Shown: positions 39,372-55,303, numbered from the stretch's first letter. The stretch is DNA of 64,000 bases from Tetrahymena elliotti 4EA (GCA_000231825.2 JH720293.1:868001-932000); one strand, 5' to 3'. Notes: generated by a model from the letters alone, not told the origin. Translations and numbers: made by a program.

Positions 39372-40163
39372 TCACATATAATTTTGTTTTTACTTCCCAA
39401 TTTATTATTCCATTTAATATTACTGCATAAATGTCTTAAAAGTATCTTCATCCATATTTTTCATCATTTTAGAAAAATTTTAATACTATAATTGATAATC
39501 GTTATTTTAAGGCATATTTTACAACTATTATTGTTGTTAGTATTATTAAGTTTATTATTAAGCTTGCATAGGCTTCTAACCTGAAAAATACTAGCTCCCA
39601 TTAGTATATCCATTATTTTGATTTGTTGGCTAATTAACAGATTAAAATGTTTATGTAAGAGTATTCTAATTTAAGTTATTCATATTGCTATTATTTTATA
39701 GGTTTTACTAAAAGTATTAATTATTTTAACTATTTCCACCATTGCTTGTTTGAGATGAGCCAAAAAAGTTATATTCTCCCTATTTGCTTTAGTTAAATCC
39801 AAAATTAGTATCACTAACTTATTTTTTTTAATATGACATTCCACTCATTGGTCTTTACTTCCTATTTGAAGTTTCCTTTTGAAATAATTAAAGATTAAAG
39901 TAAAAAAAAATAAAAGTAAATTACTTCACTATTCTTAGATTTTATTGAGTACTCACTTTCATATTTATAAGCATTTGTTTTATTATTAGCTACTACATTA
40001 TTTTTTTGCTGTTAATTGGGTTCTTCTAAATCGTATATCAGCATCATGCAAGTTCCACTATTAAAATCAAATAAATTTGATTCAATTAATATTTTGTATT
40101 TCACTAAAATTAGATCAAAAATTACATTTCATCATTCTCATAATTGAATATTCCGTAAGACAT
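39372..40163 (-). CDS. small Q/N-rich protein, function unknown
   Basis: Three exons: 40163-40126, 40057-39925, 39875-39372; introns 68 and 49 nt, phases consistent, 224 aa. The N-terminus is MSYGIFNYENDEIGTCMMLI and contains the only structured-looking segment. The rest is Asn/Gln/Ser-rich with scattered aromatic residues (NFGFNQ, EYNFFGSSQ, QYFSGQK) and ends in a short helix (NFSKMMKNMDEDTFKTFMQQ). The tail resembles prion-like or FG-poor spacer sequence. No family was recognised. Confidence 0.7.
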
Positions 40164-41146
40164 TTTAGAGTTTCTTTAACAATGTTTAAGATTATTTTAT
40201 TCTAAATATTTTTTGATAACTTTTTTAAGTTTTTATTCAATAAACCTATCTAGCTGATTAAGTTCTTTATCAATAACTATCTTAGTTAATCTGTAATTTT
40301 AAGTAGAGTTAGTTAGTTAATTACCTTTATCTTTATTGAAAATTAAAAAATTTTTTGTATTAATTTTTTCATATAAAATTAAATGGTCGATGTTTGTTAG
40401 AGAAACTAAAATAAACAAAAAAAATTCCCAATTACTATTCTTGAGTTAAAAATTTTTTATTAAAATAGAAAAGTTTAAAAAAATTTAAGTTAATATATAA
40501 CTAAATTTTAATGTAGCTATAATTATTTTTATCATAAGTAATATTTAATGTATTTTGAGTAAGTAAACTTCAGCTGATACTTCAATCGAATCTATTTTAT
40601 ATCAGAATTTTTTGTTAATAGACATTATAATTTGGAAAAACAAAAATCAAACAAAATTTTTTTCTATGAAGATGAAGCATATTAACTAGAAAGCAATTAT
40701 AAAATCTCAACTTAAAATTCATTTATCAGATGAAATGAACTGAGTTAGATGCTTGATCAAATGAATGAATGAACATATACATCAAAATAGGAAAATTTAT
40801 ATAAAAGAAAAGCAATTTGATTGCTTGTAATTTTGATTGATTGATTAAAATCGAATGGAATACAAAACAAATTTTGATGGGTTAATGTTTTAAGCTAACA
40901 AAAATGCAAAAAAAGAGTTAAATTGCAAATTATAATAATTGCAAAGACATAAGAATTAATTAAATAAATAACAATAATCAAAAGAAAAGGAACCAAGAAA
41001 AAACAATCAAAAAATAAATAAGAAACAATTTATAGAACCAGAAAAGCATAATCAATTAAACAATCAAAAAAAGAAAAACAAAAAAAAGCAAATAGTATTA
41101 CAAATTTTTGATTGAACAAGAATAGTTTGTAAACAAATAGCAGTAT
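40164..41146. other. intergenic between divergent genes
   Basis: Holds the 5' flanks of the QN-rich gene (-) and the kinase gene (+). Near the kinase start the plus strand becomes A/C-rich (AACAATCAAAAAATAAATAA type). Direct TGAT/TGAA tetramer runs lie around 40748-40848. No coding frame stood out. Confidence 0.5.
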
Positions 41147-44492
<3,346 letters not shown>

Positions 44493-44694
44493 CACCAATA
44501 AATGTGTGAAAACAAATTATATTTCTCATAAACATGTAATAAACTCTCCTTTTGTTTATTAAGATTTTAGATAGATTAAATCTTTTAATAAGCAGAATCA
44601 ATTATCCAAAAGACCTATATAGCAATATAATATATTAAATGAAAATATTACTCTCACATACATTAATTTTACAGCTTATCTTCACTCTAATTTT

Positions 44695-44882
44695 GATGTA
44701 GAGGATAATTTTCTTGCAAGATACCTATGAAAGAACTTTTTAAACACAAAAATACATGATTGATTAAATTTGATAATAACCCAAAGTTAAAACATTCCCT
44801 ATCTACAATACTTCAAAAGAAAAGATTAGTAAATTATTCTAATTAGGAATAAGTAATCATAATATTAAGTTATGGCAAACAA
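44695..44882 (+). pseudogene. probable decayed histidine phosphatase fragment
   Basis: One frame reads DTYERTFQTQKYMIDQI, then a TGA, then continues in the same frame to SKEKISKLFQLGISNHNIKL and a final TGA. This matches the order of the last part of the phosphatase at 34754-36000 (YERTLKTKKFILDYI..NKIGLVSHHGFL), though with an internal stop and loss of the catalytic SHHG. The similarity is short, so it is tentative. Confidence 0.35.
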
Positions 44883-45832
44883 ATTGAATTACGATAAATA
44901 ATAGAGGTAAATATTCAGTTTAATCAATTCGAGCATTAAAGTTTATTGGATATCATTTCGATATTCATACTTTATTTAACATAATAAAAATCATTCTTAA
45001 AATTAAGAAGAAGCATTTTTATTTAATTTTTTATTTAAATTTTCTCTTTTCTGATCATTTTGATTAAATTGTCTTTATCTTTAACAATCAATCTCTCTCC
45101 TTACTCCCTACTTGCTTACTTACTAATCAAAAACTCAAAATAATTAAAAATGAATCATAAAAATTAACAATATCCTCATCAATCATTCCTATACTCTATA
45201 ATAATAATGATATCTATAAACTAAAATAACTGCATTTATCATATATACATAATTTATATAATCTTATAGTTTATAATAACTTATATTCAATTTCATTTTC
45301 TTTTTTTTTCATTTATTTTAAATCTATTTTTGAAATCCTATTTTAAATGTGTGTTTTGCTCATTTTCATTCAAATTTCTACTTTAATTTCTCCTCAAAAA
45401 TAAAACAAAATATATTATAGAAATTATTTTTCACAAAAAAATACTATGAAAAGAATTTAAATATTTTATTGGAATAAACTAAATAATTGCAAATCTATCA
45501 AATATATAAATATGAATCATAATTGATTTTAAAATAAGAGAATATTTTTAATAGATTTTGAGTAAATTATTTAAATGAAAATAAAAATAATTCACAATTT
45601 TCAAAACTAATGTTATTACTTTGATATTTAATCAGGAATATTCTTATTATTTATTAGAATAGCTTTTAGTTTTAGTTCGAAGTTTAATAAATAAATTTAA
45701 ATTATTTGATTAAATATGAGTGTTGGAATAAAATTTTACAGAGTTATTTAATTAATAATTTAATAAAAATAAGCTTAATATCCAAAATTTCAGTGTATAG
45801 CCCTGAAAAGGCAGTACCTTAGGGTACTATAC

Positions 45833-45857
45833 ATATATATATATATATATATATATA
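45833..45857. repeat. (AT)12 microsatellite
   Basis: An uninterrupted AT dinucleotide run following the small ACTATAC hairpin arm in the intergenic region. Confidence 0.9.
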
Positions 45858-46374
45858 AATAAGCTTATTTGTCTTTTTATGCTCATGAAATAGTTGAGTA
45901 TAAATTTATATGCTAAATTGTAGGTTTTTCACAAATAAATTAATAGAAACTCAACTTCTAAAGTCATTAATTTATTATTGTTATTAATCTTTTAGAATTC
46001 GATGTATTTTTTGTTGATAAAAAAAGTAAGTGGTGATATTTCCCTCCTTATTATTAAATTCTTAAAATATGAATTATTATTTTGTTTTAACAGAATGAAT
46101 TATTATTGTCTTGAATTAAAATAAAGTTGATTTTTTTTTTGTTTAGAAGGTTGAAATATTTATTTCAAAATTCTTTAGAAGTAATTAATTTTATTGAGTT
46201 TATTAAATTTGTAGTATTAATAATTTTTTATATATTATTGATATAAAATAACAATGAGGTGTTAATAATTTAGTAAAAATTTTAATTCTAAATATAATTT
46301 TTTTATTTTAAATTGTAAGTTCACATTTAAGGACATCTCTAATAATTTTTTATATTTTAAAATATATTCTCAAT

Positions 46375-48297
46375 TCAATCAAAGTGCTTTTGTATCAATT
46401 AGACACATAATTTATATACATCATCTGATTTACTTTTTTGTAATTGCTCTAATAAAGATTCTCCTTCTAATGACAAAAATGTTTGCATTATGCTGTTTTC
46501 AGAACATTAATTATTGTTTTAGATATTATCATCATGGACTTGAATACCATAATCAAAAATTAAATCTAATGATTGTATTACTAACTTTTCTATGTAGGGA
46601 TTTCCACACCTTCCTAATCTTACAAGTATTTACATAAATTCAAGTTTAATTAATTTTTTTATACCCATATCAGATAATAATAATTCTTTTAAAATGCTTA
46701 AAATAGGTATCTTGACTTAAAATTCTTCAATAATCAACATGTTTAGTAGTTTATATAAAAGTCTTTCTTAGTGAATTATTTCAGCCTAAATATTTAATCC
46801 TTCACTACATTCTATTATTTTTAATAGTAAGCTCAATCCTTTCATTTTAACTTCTCTATTTTAGTTGCTTAATACTTTCTCAAGATAGCCTTGAAATTTA
46901 GTTTCAACAAAGATTTTACGAGTGAATTCGTCACAATTTTAAATAATAACTTTGAAAAAATCAAGAGATTCTTTAATTAACTATATATTTCCTCCTACTA
47001 AAAAAGGCATGATATGATGAATCATATTTAATTTCAACACTTCGTTTAAATATGTCTCACTTTTAGTTAAAAGTACCCAAAAGCTTTTAATAATTTAAAT
47101 TCTAACTTAAGGGATATCTACGAAAAATAGTTCCTTCAAAATCTAAAGTATTTTTCTTAAAGGATCTATCCTTGGCATTGGGTGCTTTTTGATAAGGTTG
47201 GTTAAGAAAAAGGTTAACTCACTCACAATGCTATATCTGCTTTAACTTTAATTTTATGAGGGATGACTTTTAGATAAGTTAATTGTATTATCTATTCCGC
47301 TCATTTATTAGGAAGATGTAAAATTATTAGTCCCTTATTAGTAGGAACCATACATTTTTAATATAAATTTCTCATAAAAACCTTATATGACTGTAAGAAT
47401 AAGTTAGGAATCTTCAAATAACTTTTCACGACACTCAGCATCATCTGCAGCTAAATTTCCTAAACACCAACATACATTTTCTAGGATATCTAAGTCATCA
47501 CAATTCTCCATCAAGTGTTTAAAAGTGTCTAAAATTCCTAAATTTAAAATGTGCCAGCATTCTCTATTTTTACCAGCACATAAATTAATAAGTATCCATA
47601 AAGACTCATTTTATATATCCTTTAATTAAGAATAATCAATAATCTATAAAATTTCGAGTAGAATCATAAGAAATTGCTTATCATCTAAAATAATCTGGAA
47701 AACTGGGTGTTTATAATTTTCATAAAGCGGCATAGTTTCTTAATAATTCTGTTAATTATTATTTTATTTATTTAGTTTATAGTTCAAATTTATTATTTCT
47801 TGTTGCCTATCAAGCTCACTTGTAGCTATTGTTAACTTCTTTCTTATTGAACACAAAATTTCATAAAGTACTTTTCTATTGCCATTCCTATATTAATTTT
47901 TAAACTCCTGCAGAGCATCAGCAATATTATGTTCAGCAATTTTTGAATAATCTTGCTTAAAGGGTTGATTTTAGAAATTATTCAATTCTTGTACTTTTAA
48001 AACTTTATTGTTTTTTTGATCTGATTTCTCATCAAATTGATCAAAAAATGATTACTTTTAATTACTGAGCTCCTTTTGAGATTGTATAAAATTCCCATTC
48101 ACCATGCTGTTTTCTTTGATATTCTAAGAATAATTGGAATAATCTTCAAAATCATTTTGCTTTTTCTCTTGCATGAGCTTGATACGCTTCAAAGCAAATT
48201 CTTCCTTATTTTTACTTTTTCTAATTTCTACTCTAAACCTCTCCTTTTTACATTGTATAACTTGCCTAATCTATTCACTTTCATTTTCGTAATCCAT
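46375..48297 (-). CDS. importin subunit alpha (karyopherin alpha), gene 2
   Basis: Single exon, 640 aa, ATG at 48297 to TGA at 46375. The N-terminus has an importin-beta-binding segment (KKERFRVEIRKSKNKEEFAL, about residues 19-38). A poorly conserved linker follows, then ARM repeats, clearest at NESLWILINLCAGKNRECW and ENVCWCLGNLAADDAECREK. The other repeats are diverged, and a Q/S-rich insert (about residues 290-330) interrupts the solenoid. It differs sharply from gene 1 at 2770-4668 in exon structure and sequence, and the final acidic helix is replaced by KSDDVYKLCVQLIQKHFD. Ciliates hold many importin-alphas, some tied to one nucleus; this divergent intronless copy may be specialised, which is inference. 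Confidence 0.85.
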
Positions 48298-48846
48298 TTT
48301 ATAAAGCAATTGAGTTTTGTAATTTATTTTATTTTGAAAAAAAATATATTATCAAATCCAGATAAGAACTGATTTTAAGTTGGCTAAATAATGGAATTAT
48401 ATTTTATATATATTTTGAATGAAAATTAAAAGGCTTTTAGCTCAGCCAATAGATATTATATACGAACAAAAATCAATTAAATTTTTAGCTCCCGCAATAT
48501 TTACTTAAGATGAAAAATTAAAATAAATTATTAGAAGAGCTTTACATATACCTTGGAATGTAATAAGCCTTTCATTAGTTATTAAAATCTAACAAAACTA
48601 AAGAATTCCTAGACTCTTAATTAATTTTTTAATTCCCTCCTATTTTGCATTTTCAAAATAATCAAAGGAAAAAATCATAAAAAATTTAAATTTTGAAAAT
48701 ATTCCTTTCTAATGTAAAATCAAATAATTAATTATTATTCTCAAAAAATATTAAAAAGAAGAAAAAAAAATACAAAAAAAAGAGCAATAAAAATAACAAG
48801 ATAAATAATGAAAAGTTTTTTAATTCTATTTTAAATCTCCTTACAG

Positions 48847-48935
48847 TTTCAATTCTCTAAAAATCCACACACACACAAACATATAACTTATAGTTATATG
48901 CCATATTGTCATATATTGTCACTAGAGAATTGAAA
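48847..48935. repeat. 13-bp perfect inverted repeat (hairpin, 63-nt loop)
   Basis: TTTCAATTCTCTA at 48847-48859 and its exact complement TAGAGAATTGAAA at 48923-48935. The loop contains CA dinucleotides and ATATAACTTATAGTTATAT, itself nearly palindromic. It could form a two-stem structure in DNA or RNA; no function is claimed. Confidence 0.75.
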
Positions 48936-49047
48936 TTCCAACCACCTAATCCATCCACCAATCAACTATTATCTTGCTATTAAAACTCTTAATTTGTAAA
49001 AGAATATCAGTAATGAGAAAGTCCATCATTCATACCGATTTCATTTG

Positions 49048-49066
49048 CCCCGCCCCTGCCCCTCCC
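49048..49066 (-). promoter_or_regulatory. predicted G-quadruplex motif
   Basis: The minus strand reads GGGAGGGGCAGGGGCGGGG: four G runs of 3, 4, 4 and 4 with loops of 1-2 bases. It is the most GC-rich 19 bases noted in the window and is surrounded by nearly pure A/T. It lies about 750 bases upstream of importin-alpha 2 on that gene's coding strand. Confidence 0.8.
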
Positions 49067-49698
49067 TAGTTATAAATCTTAATATTTTTTAAAAATATAT
49101 TGTTTAAAAAATCATAGATTAGACATTTAAAACAGCTGCTGCTACTCCCATTCTCTCATCTGATCAATTTTAAATTAAAAATAAAAATAAAATACAAATA
49201 AATAAATAAAAAAATAAAACAAAATAAAATAAAAATAAAAAATAAAAGCAAATAAATAAATAGAAAATAAATACTAAATAACAAAGAATAAAATTAATAA
49301 AACACAGAGACAATCATAAAATATAGCAACTATTTTTTAATTTTATATTTATTTCATAAGAAATTATTTCTTACATATGCAATAATAAAAAAACTGAAAC
49401 CATAATCAAATAATCTTGAAATTTGTTAAATGCAAAAGAAGTTTTTAATAATTTTTTACATTCTAAATTTAATAATAATATTAGAGATTTGTTAGTTATT
49501 TTTGTAATTAAAGTTCTATAACTAGATAAAAATGAGATAAGTAAATGAGTATTAATGATTGAAGTTTAGGAATTTATATATACATCTAAAGGCAACACAA
49601 TTTTAGTAAATAAATAGATATTATTTGATTTCTTTTAGTAAATAAATAATTATAATAGATTTTATTTTATTATTTTCATGATATTTGTTAAGTTTTTT

Positions 49699-50892
49699 TC
49701 AAATCAAATTTTCTTTTTAGTTATTTAAATAGCTAAATGTTTTTCTAAGATTTTTCTAAGCTTGGCTCATAAACATTTATTATTTTTAAGGTTAGATCTA
49801 TGCTATGACAGTCATAGTTTTTTGAGGTCTTGCTTAAAATTTCCTTTTAAGCTGTTGTTGTATATAAACCATGTCAAATATTGATTAAGGTTAAGTAGAT
49901 TTGGTGCTTTAAGGATTATTCTTTTAATCTGTTGATTCTAATTTATTTTATACATTTATAAATTAACTGGGCTCTAACGAGTTATTGCGATGAAACCTTA
50001 TAGTACCTTTAGGGTCAGTTTTTTTGATCAAATATTTATGACTTTTTGATTTTAAGATTTCCATTGAATTTTTTAAATATTTGTCATCTACACTTTTCTA
50101 AACTGAGTTTCTTTATTGAAGAGGTCTATTTATTGGTATGTCAGCAATTTATTTAGTTAGATTATATAATCTTTTTTCTTCTTCTTTTATGGCTGTTGGT
50201 TTATTATTTTCATCACTTTAGTTAGTATTTATTTATTTTTGAGAGTGACTTTTTTTATCTGCTGCGTTCATATTTAGAGTTTGAAAATTATTGTAAGTAT
50301 CATCACTAAATAAAGGATCTACATAATTTAATCCTAAAGTACTTGTTTATCCAGAGTTTGTATAATTTTTTGTCATGCTTACTCTTCTTTTAGAATGATT
50401 TGAAGATAGGAGTTTGTCAAGCTGTTAAAGCTATTTCAAAAACCCAGGGTTTGGTGAGACAACTCTTCTTCTCTTCTTAACAAAGTTGTAGGCAGAGGGA
50501 TAGGCCATTTATTTTTTTTACATAATATATGCTATCACACAAGAAGCACTTCTAGAAACACCTGCAGCACAATGAACAAGAACGCCACCTCTTCGAAGAC
50601 CTTCTTCGATTTCTATGATTACATCTTAAAAGTATCTGGATATGTTAAAACTAGGATGATCTAACATGAACCATTGCCTATGAAAAATTTTAGAAGATTG
50701 TGGATAATAAATTTAAAGACCTTAAGCTGTTGTGAGTACAGTATTAATTCCTTTTTACTTAAGGGTGTCTTTATCTAAAGCTGCTGTATAATCACCTAAC
50801 CATAAGGCACCCTTTTTTTCACTGATATCCTCATCTAAAATTACATGCATATTTCTATATTATTCTAAAAACATAAATCGACTGCTACTCAT
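49699..50892 (-). CDS. dual-specificity protein phosphatase
   Basis: Single exon, 397 aa, ATG at 50892 to TGA at 49699. The catalytic domain fills residues ~20-160. It begins KGALWLGDYTAALDKDTLKQ, has the general-acid Asp at 78 in WFMLDHPSF, and the P-loop HCAAGVSRSAS (Cys108, Arg114), then AYIMQKKQMAYPSAYNFVK and RRVVSPNPGFLKQL. This is the standard MKP/DUSP core with all catalytic residues. The remaining ~235 residues are Ser/Lys/Gln-rich without a recognised domain, and no MAP-kinase-docking rhodanese domain precedes the core. It should dephosphorylate Ser/Thr/Tyr; substrate unknown. Confidence 0.9.
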
Positions 50893-51401
50893 TTATTTAG
50901 AAAAGCTCTTTTATAATTAACAATATATTGTTATGTTTAAAACTTTTATTATATTAATTTTTCAACGAACTATTTTAATTTATTCCTATTTCTATTTTTT
51001 CTTTGCGTTTTTTTTGCAAAATAAAGTAGGCTATTCTAATTGACAGATAGCATTTGAAATACATTTAAATAGCATGCAAAAATACTATCTTGCAAAATAA
51101 ATAAGTTAATTAAAAACTAACTTAAATTGTAGAAAAGCTGAAGTAAATTAGTAAATATTAAGATAAATCGCCAATAAAAGAAATATTTTTAAATTTACAA
51201 TATCTCTATGAATTTTTTAATGAATAATCTATCATATTAATGAGAAATAAATTCATTTAAAATTGCTGAAGTTCGGTTATAAATTATTTAAAATACTAAG
51301 AAATAATATTATGAATAAAAATAAGTGTTTTTTTATGTAGCTATTTAGAGATCAAATCCATATTAGATAATTATTTAATATTTAAAAACTTCAAAAATCA
51401 A
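50893..51401. other. intergenic
   Basis: About 500 bp between the 5' end of the phosphatase gene (-) and the 3' end of the EMC8/9 gene (-). AT-rich, nothing identified. Confidence 0.6.
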
Positions 51402-52288
51402 TCAAAGAAAGCTGTTTGTAAAGTCTAAGGAAATATCTTCAAAATGAGCATCAAAATCAACTATAAAACGATGCTTATTTTAGGAAATATCATTTTTTAT
51501 TATTTCAAATTTAGCAAGACCATTTTATGGGTTTAATTCTTGGATCTTTTCAAAATTAGCATCTATATTTTTAGAGTCCTTCAAATCAAATTTATATCCC
51601 TTTATATAATATAAATAGTTTGTTAATAACATTTTTCTAACATATTTTGCATTCAAAAATATGGTAAATTATTTTAATTTGATACTTCGCTTGTTAAATA
51701 GTGGTATTCTTCTATTTCTTCTGATTAATCTTGCTTATCTTCATCATATATTCTTAAAGCAATAAGTTATTGGTTTAAGTTTTTTTGTATTTTTTCAAGA
51801 ATTCTTGAGCTAATTTCGGATAAATATTTTGCTTGATAAGGATGAGAGAGAGCTTCATATAGACCAACTATTACCTACTTCTTTTTCTTCAAAGCTCCTT
51901 CAATCTATATTTTAATATTATATTTATCAAAGCTAAATACTTTAAAACATTTTTTAAAATGTTAATTGATAGTTAAGCTAATCAATATGCTGGTATATTA
52001 AGCTATATAAACCTAAAATTTTAATTACAAGCTCGAAAGCGGATTCTAAAGTAGGGCTAACAACTCTAGAATGGAACAAAGGGTATGCATCTTCTACAGT
52101 CAATTAACCGTTCTCTATCTTGCCAGTTAAAACACCTATTTACAATTTGGTTTTATGAATTAACTATAAATTTGCTAAAAAACTTTTAAATTACCTATGA
52201 CATCATCTTTTACATATTTAAGAGCATGTAAGTATGCCTTTTTGTAAGCTAAAAGTTCTACTATTTGCTTTGATTCAACCTAGGACAT
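51402..52288 (-). CDS. EMC8: ER membrane protein complex subunit 8/9
   Basis: Four exons: 52288-52195, 52135-52029, 51904-51686, 51599-51402; introns 59, 124 and 86 nt, phases consistent, 205 aa, the usual family length. It starts ESKQIVELLAYKKAYLHALK. Then come a short core (VIGVLTGKIENGQLTVEDAY, PLFHSRVVSPTLESAFEL) and the second half KKKKQVIVGLYEALSHPYQA, LIALRIYDEDK. The end HRFIVDFDAHFEDISLDFTN matches the family's conserved LVDFDNHLDDI..DWTN. It is an MPN-like scaffold without the JAMM metal site. In other eukaryotes it sits on the cytosolic side of the EMC, which inserts and folds ER membrane proteins. Confidence 0.9.
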
Positions 52289-52773
52289 TTTATTAATAAC
52301 TTATAATGAATTTACAAAATATTTATTTTTGTAATTTTTTCAGGAAAATATCTAATTTTTATTTAATTTAATGTGTATAATTTTTTATGCTTTTAAATTC
52401 AGATCAAAAATAGAAAGAAAGAAAGATAGTTGATAGATAGATAACAATAACATATATAGATAAAAAGAATGTTAAAGAGTTTATAATTTTAAGAGTAAAT
52501 TTAAAAATGTCAACAAAGATAGGATTTAAAAAAACTATGATAAATAAAGTCAGAAATAAAATAATCGGTACTCAGAACCAAATAATTTATTTAAATAATC
52601 ATTTATTATCCAAAAATATTGAAGGTAATTTTGCTAAAAATATTTTTTTAAATAATTTATTTGATAAAATTGTTAAATTAATTAAAACCTTACTCAGATT
52701 AAAAATAGAAAGAAGTATTGATTGACATTAAAAATAATATTAAAAATATCTTAATTGTTATTAATAAAAATTT
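52289..52773. other. intergenic around the small ORF
   Basis: Apart from the 72-codon frame it holds a GATA-type tetramer run (GATAGTTGATAGATAGATAA, around 52424-52443). Confidence 0.5.
52507..52725 (+). CDS. possible small basic protein, 72 aa
   Basis: ATG with an AAAA context to TGA, between the divergent side of EMC8/9 and the 3' end of a kinase gene. Lys/Ile/Asn-rich and helical in look (FKKTMINKVRNKIIGTQNQ, then LFDKIVKLIKTLLRLK). It contains no TAA or TAG codon, which is unusual for this genome. No family was recognised. Chance is possible because only TGA terminates. Confidence 0.3.
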   Translation: MSTKIGFKKTMINKVRNKIIGTQNQIIYLNNHLLSKNIEGNFAKNIFLNNLFDKIVKLIKTLLRLKIERSID

Positions 52774-55303
52774 TCAAATTATTTAATTTCTTATGTCTTT
52801 GAGCAATTTATCTGATTCAATTTTATTAACATATTGGTCATAAAAGAATCTAAAATCAAAGGTGAGATATTGTTAAATAGGCATAAATTCATCAAGTTTG
52901 ATAAATATTTGCATGCACCTAATACCACGCAAAGAATTGATATCCTTCTCAAATTAATCAGGGTTAAGAGATTGGATTGCTTAAGTTGCAACCTTAATAA
53001 ATCTTAGCCTGTAGTCTTTGTAATTTTGAGATTAAGCTTTGATGAAGTTATCAAAATCTTTGACTTGAGCATAATTAGTAGTAGCTGGATCGTTTAATTA
53101 TTGTTAAACTTCTTTTAAAATTCCATTTGAAAGAGTTTTAAAGAATTGATTGGCAGTCTATGAATCTTTTTCTATTTTTTAGAAAGTCTTTTTATATTAC
53201 TTACTGTTCAAGTAAATTTTGAATTCTTCTTCACTAATAAGCTTGTTAGGGAAAGATTAATTCAGTATTCTTTTAAGCAAGTCAAGATTGAAATTGTAAA
53301 ATCCAGTTAGAGAATATATGAGTTCATAAAATATAAGTGAGTTAAGTTGATACTTGTTACGAGCTGTAAATACAAGCTACATTGTTACATCAGCAAATAG
53401 AGCTTAATTACGAAGGAATAATATCATTTTATCTACCTTACCTATTTTTTATAATTCAATATCTTGCTATTAGAATTTTTAAAGAGAATTTCTATAATGA
53501 TCTTCCTCTGGATCCTCTAAATTACTGGCTAAAGAAGTAGGTTGTGTTGATTAATTATCTTGAGCAGATTATTAACTTGATGGAGGTTATTAAGAAACTT
53601 GTTAGTAGTTTTATACTTAATGCTAGGCAGTATACTATGTAAAATCTCCAGTTTGTGCACGTACTTAACCAGTAACTTATGGCTTTAGGTTATTATTAAC
53701 AAGGTTGTTTATAGGTGATTACTCAACTTTTGGTTTGTTATATTAGTATGCTCCAATGTTATTATTGCTGATTTTTGACATATCATATGGCAAATTTTAA
53801 TTGTTTGATAGCTAATTGGAAATTGGATTAGTTGAAGGACTATAGGGTTGATTTTTGCTGAAATTATTGCTATCGTCAGTAGCAGCTCTATACTATTAAT
53901 AAGCAGGAACCTATTTGATAGGATTTATCTGAGGAGGATTGGGTGATTTGGATCTTGTTTATTGTTGATAATTATTACTTATTGGCTAGTAGTCAGGGAC
54001 TTAGATTACTTAAAAGTTTTAGGCATGATCGGTAATGAGTTCATTATCAAGTACATGATTTCTGTTTTCCATAATACTTTGGAAAATAGGATTATTTTTC
54101 TCTTATTCTGAGATGTGGTCATCTTGATTGAAAATGTTGTACTTTTTAGTGAGAGCAGGGTGAGTAAAGACATCTTCCCAAGAAATACGATCATTTTCAT
54201 CATATTTAAACATTCTGCGAATAAGATTTTTGACATCTTCACTAACTATTACATCATCCCTAAACTTGAATTCCTTGGTTCTAACTTTATTTTAAATGTC
54301 TTAAATGAGTGTTTTCATGTCTTTACCAATGAAGGGATATTCGCCATAAAGCATTTTGTAAAGAAGACATCCAGCACCCCATACATCACACTTAGAACTA
54401 TAAATCTCTTTGAGAAGTAACTGAGGTGAAGCATAAATAGGAGTGCATTTAATTGACATTCTGTGCTACTAATTCATGTTACCTTCAACAAATCTTCCAA
54501 ATCCAAAATCGCCAAGCTTTATTTTTCCTAAAGATTTTTCATAGATTATTTTAAGAAATTTATTCAGTAAATGTGTAAATATTGTTATCATATTTTTGAA
54601 ATAAATTTGAAAAAATGTCTTTAGATCTAATAATCTTATTTAGGGTCATAATAAGAATAAGTTATATCGAAAAACATTTATTTAAAAAAGCAAATGAACT
54701 TTTGGAGTTGATTTAATGTTTTTGAAAAATACCATAACTACTTTTTAAAAAATTGCAATTTGAATAAAAGTAGGAAATTATTTTTTTTAAAACATGTCTT
54801 TTACCATTATGAAGCATCAAATTTTCAGGCTTAATATCTCTATGAATGATTTTACTCTAGTATAAGTGTTGATACCCATTAACAAATTATTTGAAAAACT
54901 CTAAAGCTTCACTTTCACTTAGTCTTTTTTATGGCTTGTTATCTATGTATTTTGACAAATCTCCTCCATTACAATAATCCAAAAAGAGATAAAGATTGTT
55001 GGGAGATTAAGATATTTCATGAAGGCATACAAGGTTCTCGTGTCTAAGCTTCTTTAAAACATCTATTTCTTTTTGAAGCATTTAAGAATTGGACATAGAT
55101 TGTTAAAATATTTGAGATGGTATAACTTTAACAGCATATCTTTTAGTTTAATTATTTTATTCAGCTGCTTCATATACTTTACCATACTAACCTTCTCCAA
55201 GCATACGCTCTTAGAAAATGATATAAGTTCCTACTAGCTTCATCTAGCTAACTTTTTGCATGCCTTTCTTTTCACCACCTATTTAATTGACTTGTGTTTT
55301 CAT
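52774..55303 (-). CDS. ULK/Atg1-like serine/threonine protein kinase
   Basis: Two exons, 55303-54805 and 54527-52774, joined across a 277-nt intron (54804-54528, phase 1) inside the activation region; 750 aa. Kinase landmarks: MLGEGQYGKVY, YAVKVI (Lys59), QKEIDVLKKL, hinge [62 protein letters not shown]. The GGDL hinge and DFGF-type activation segment fit the ULK/Atg1 branch, which is expanded in ciliates. After the kinase come a Q/N/P-rich linker and a C-terminal helical domain of about 230 residues (LRNQALFADVTMQLVFTARN, LIFYELIYSLTGFYNF), possibly EAT/MIT-like. A role in autophagy or ciliary assembly is possible but unproven. Confidence 0.85.

Larger units (their letters stand above)
44493..46374. 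other. long intergenic region
   Basis: Lies between the 3' ends of the kinase (+) and importin-alpha 2 (-). It contains a decayed histidine-phosphatase-like stretch (about 44695-44882), a small hairpin AGTACC-TTAG-GGTACT near 45814-45829 and an AT microsatellite just after it. The remainder is featureless A/T. Confidence 0.6.
48298..49698. other. intergenic with G-quadruplex, hairpin and A-rich tract
   Basis: Upstream side of importin-alpha 2 (-) and downstream side of the dual-specificity phosphatase (-). It holds a 13-bp inverted repeat (48847-48935), a C-rich block at 49048-49066 and a low-complexity A/AAT tract at about 49170-49275 (AAATAAAATAAA type). No coding frame was found. Confidence 0.65.

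Noticed and set aside
54006..54420. Opposing open frames of 78 and 101 codons
   Set aside because: Both are out-of-frame readings of the ULK-like kinase's catalytic domain.
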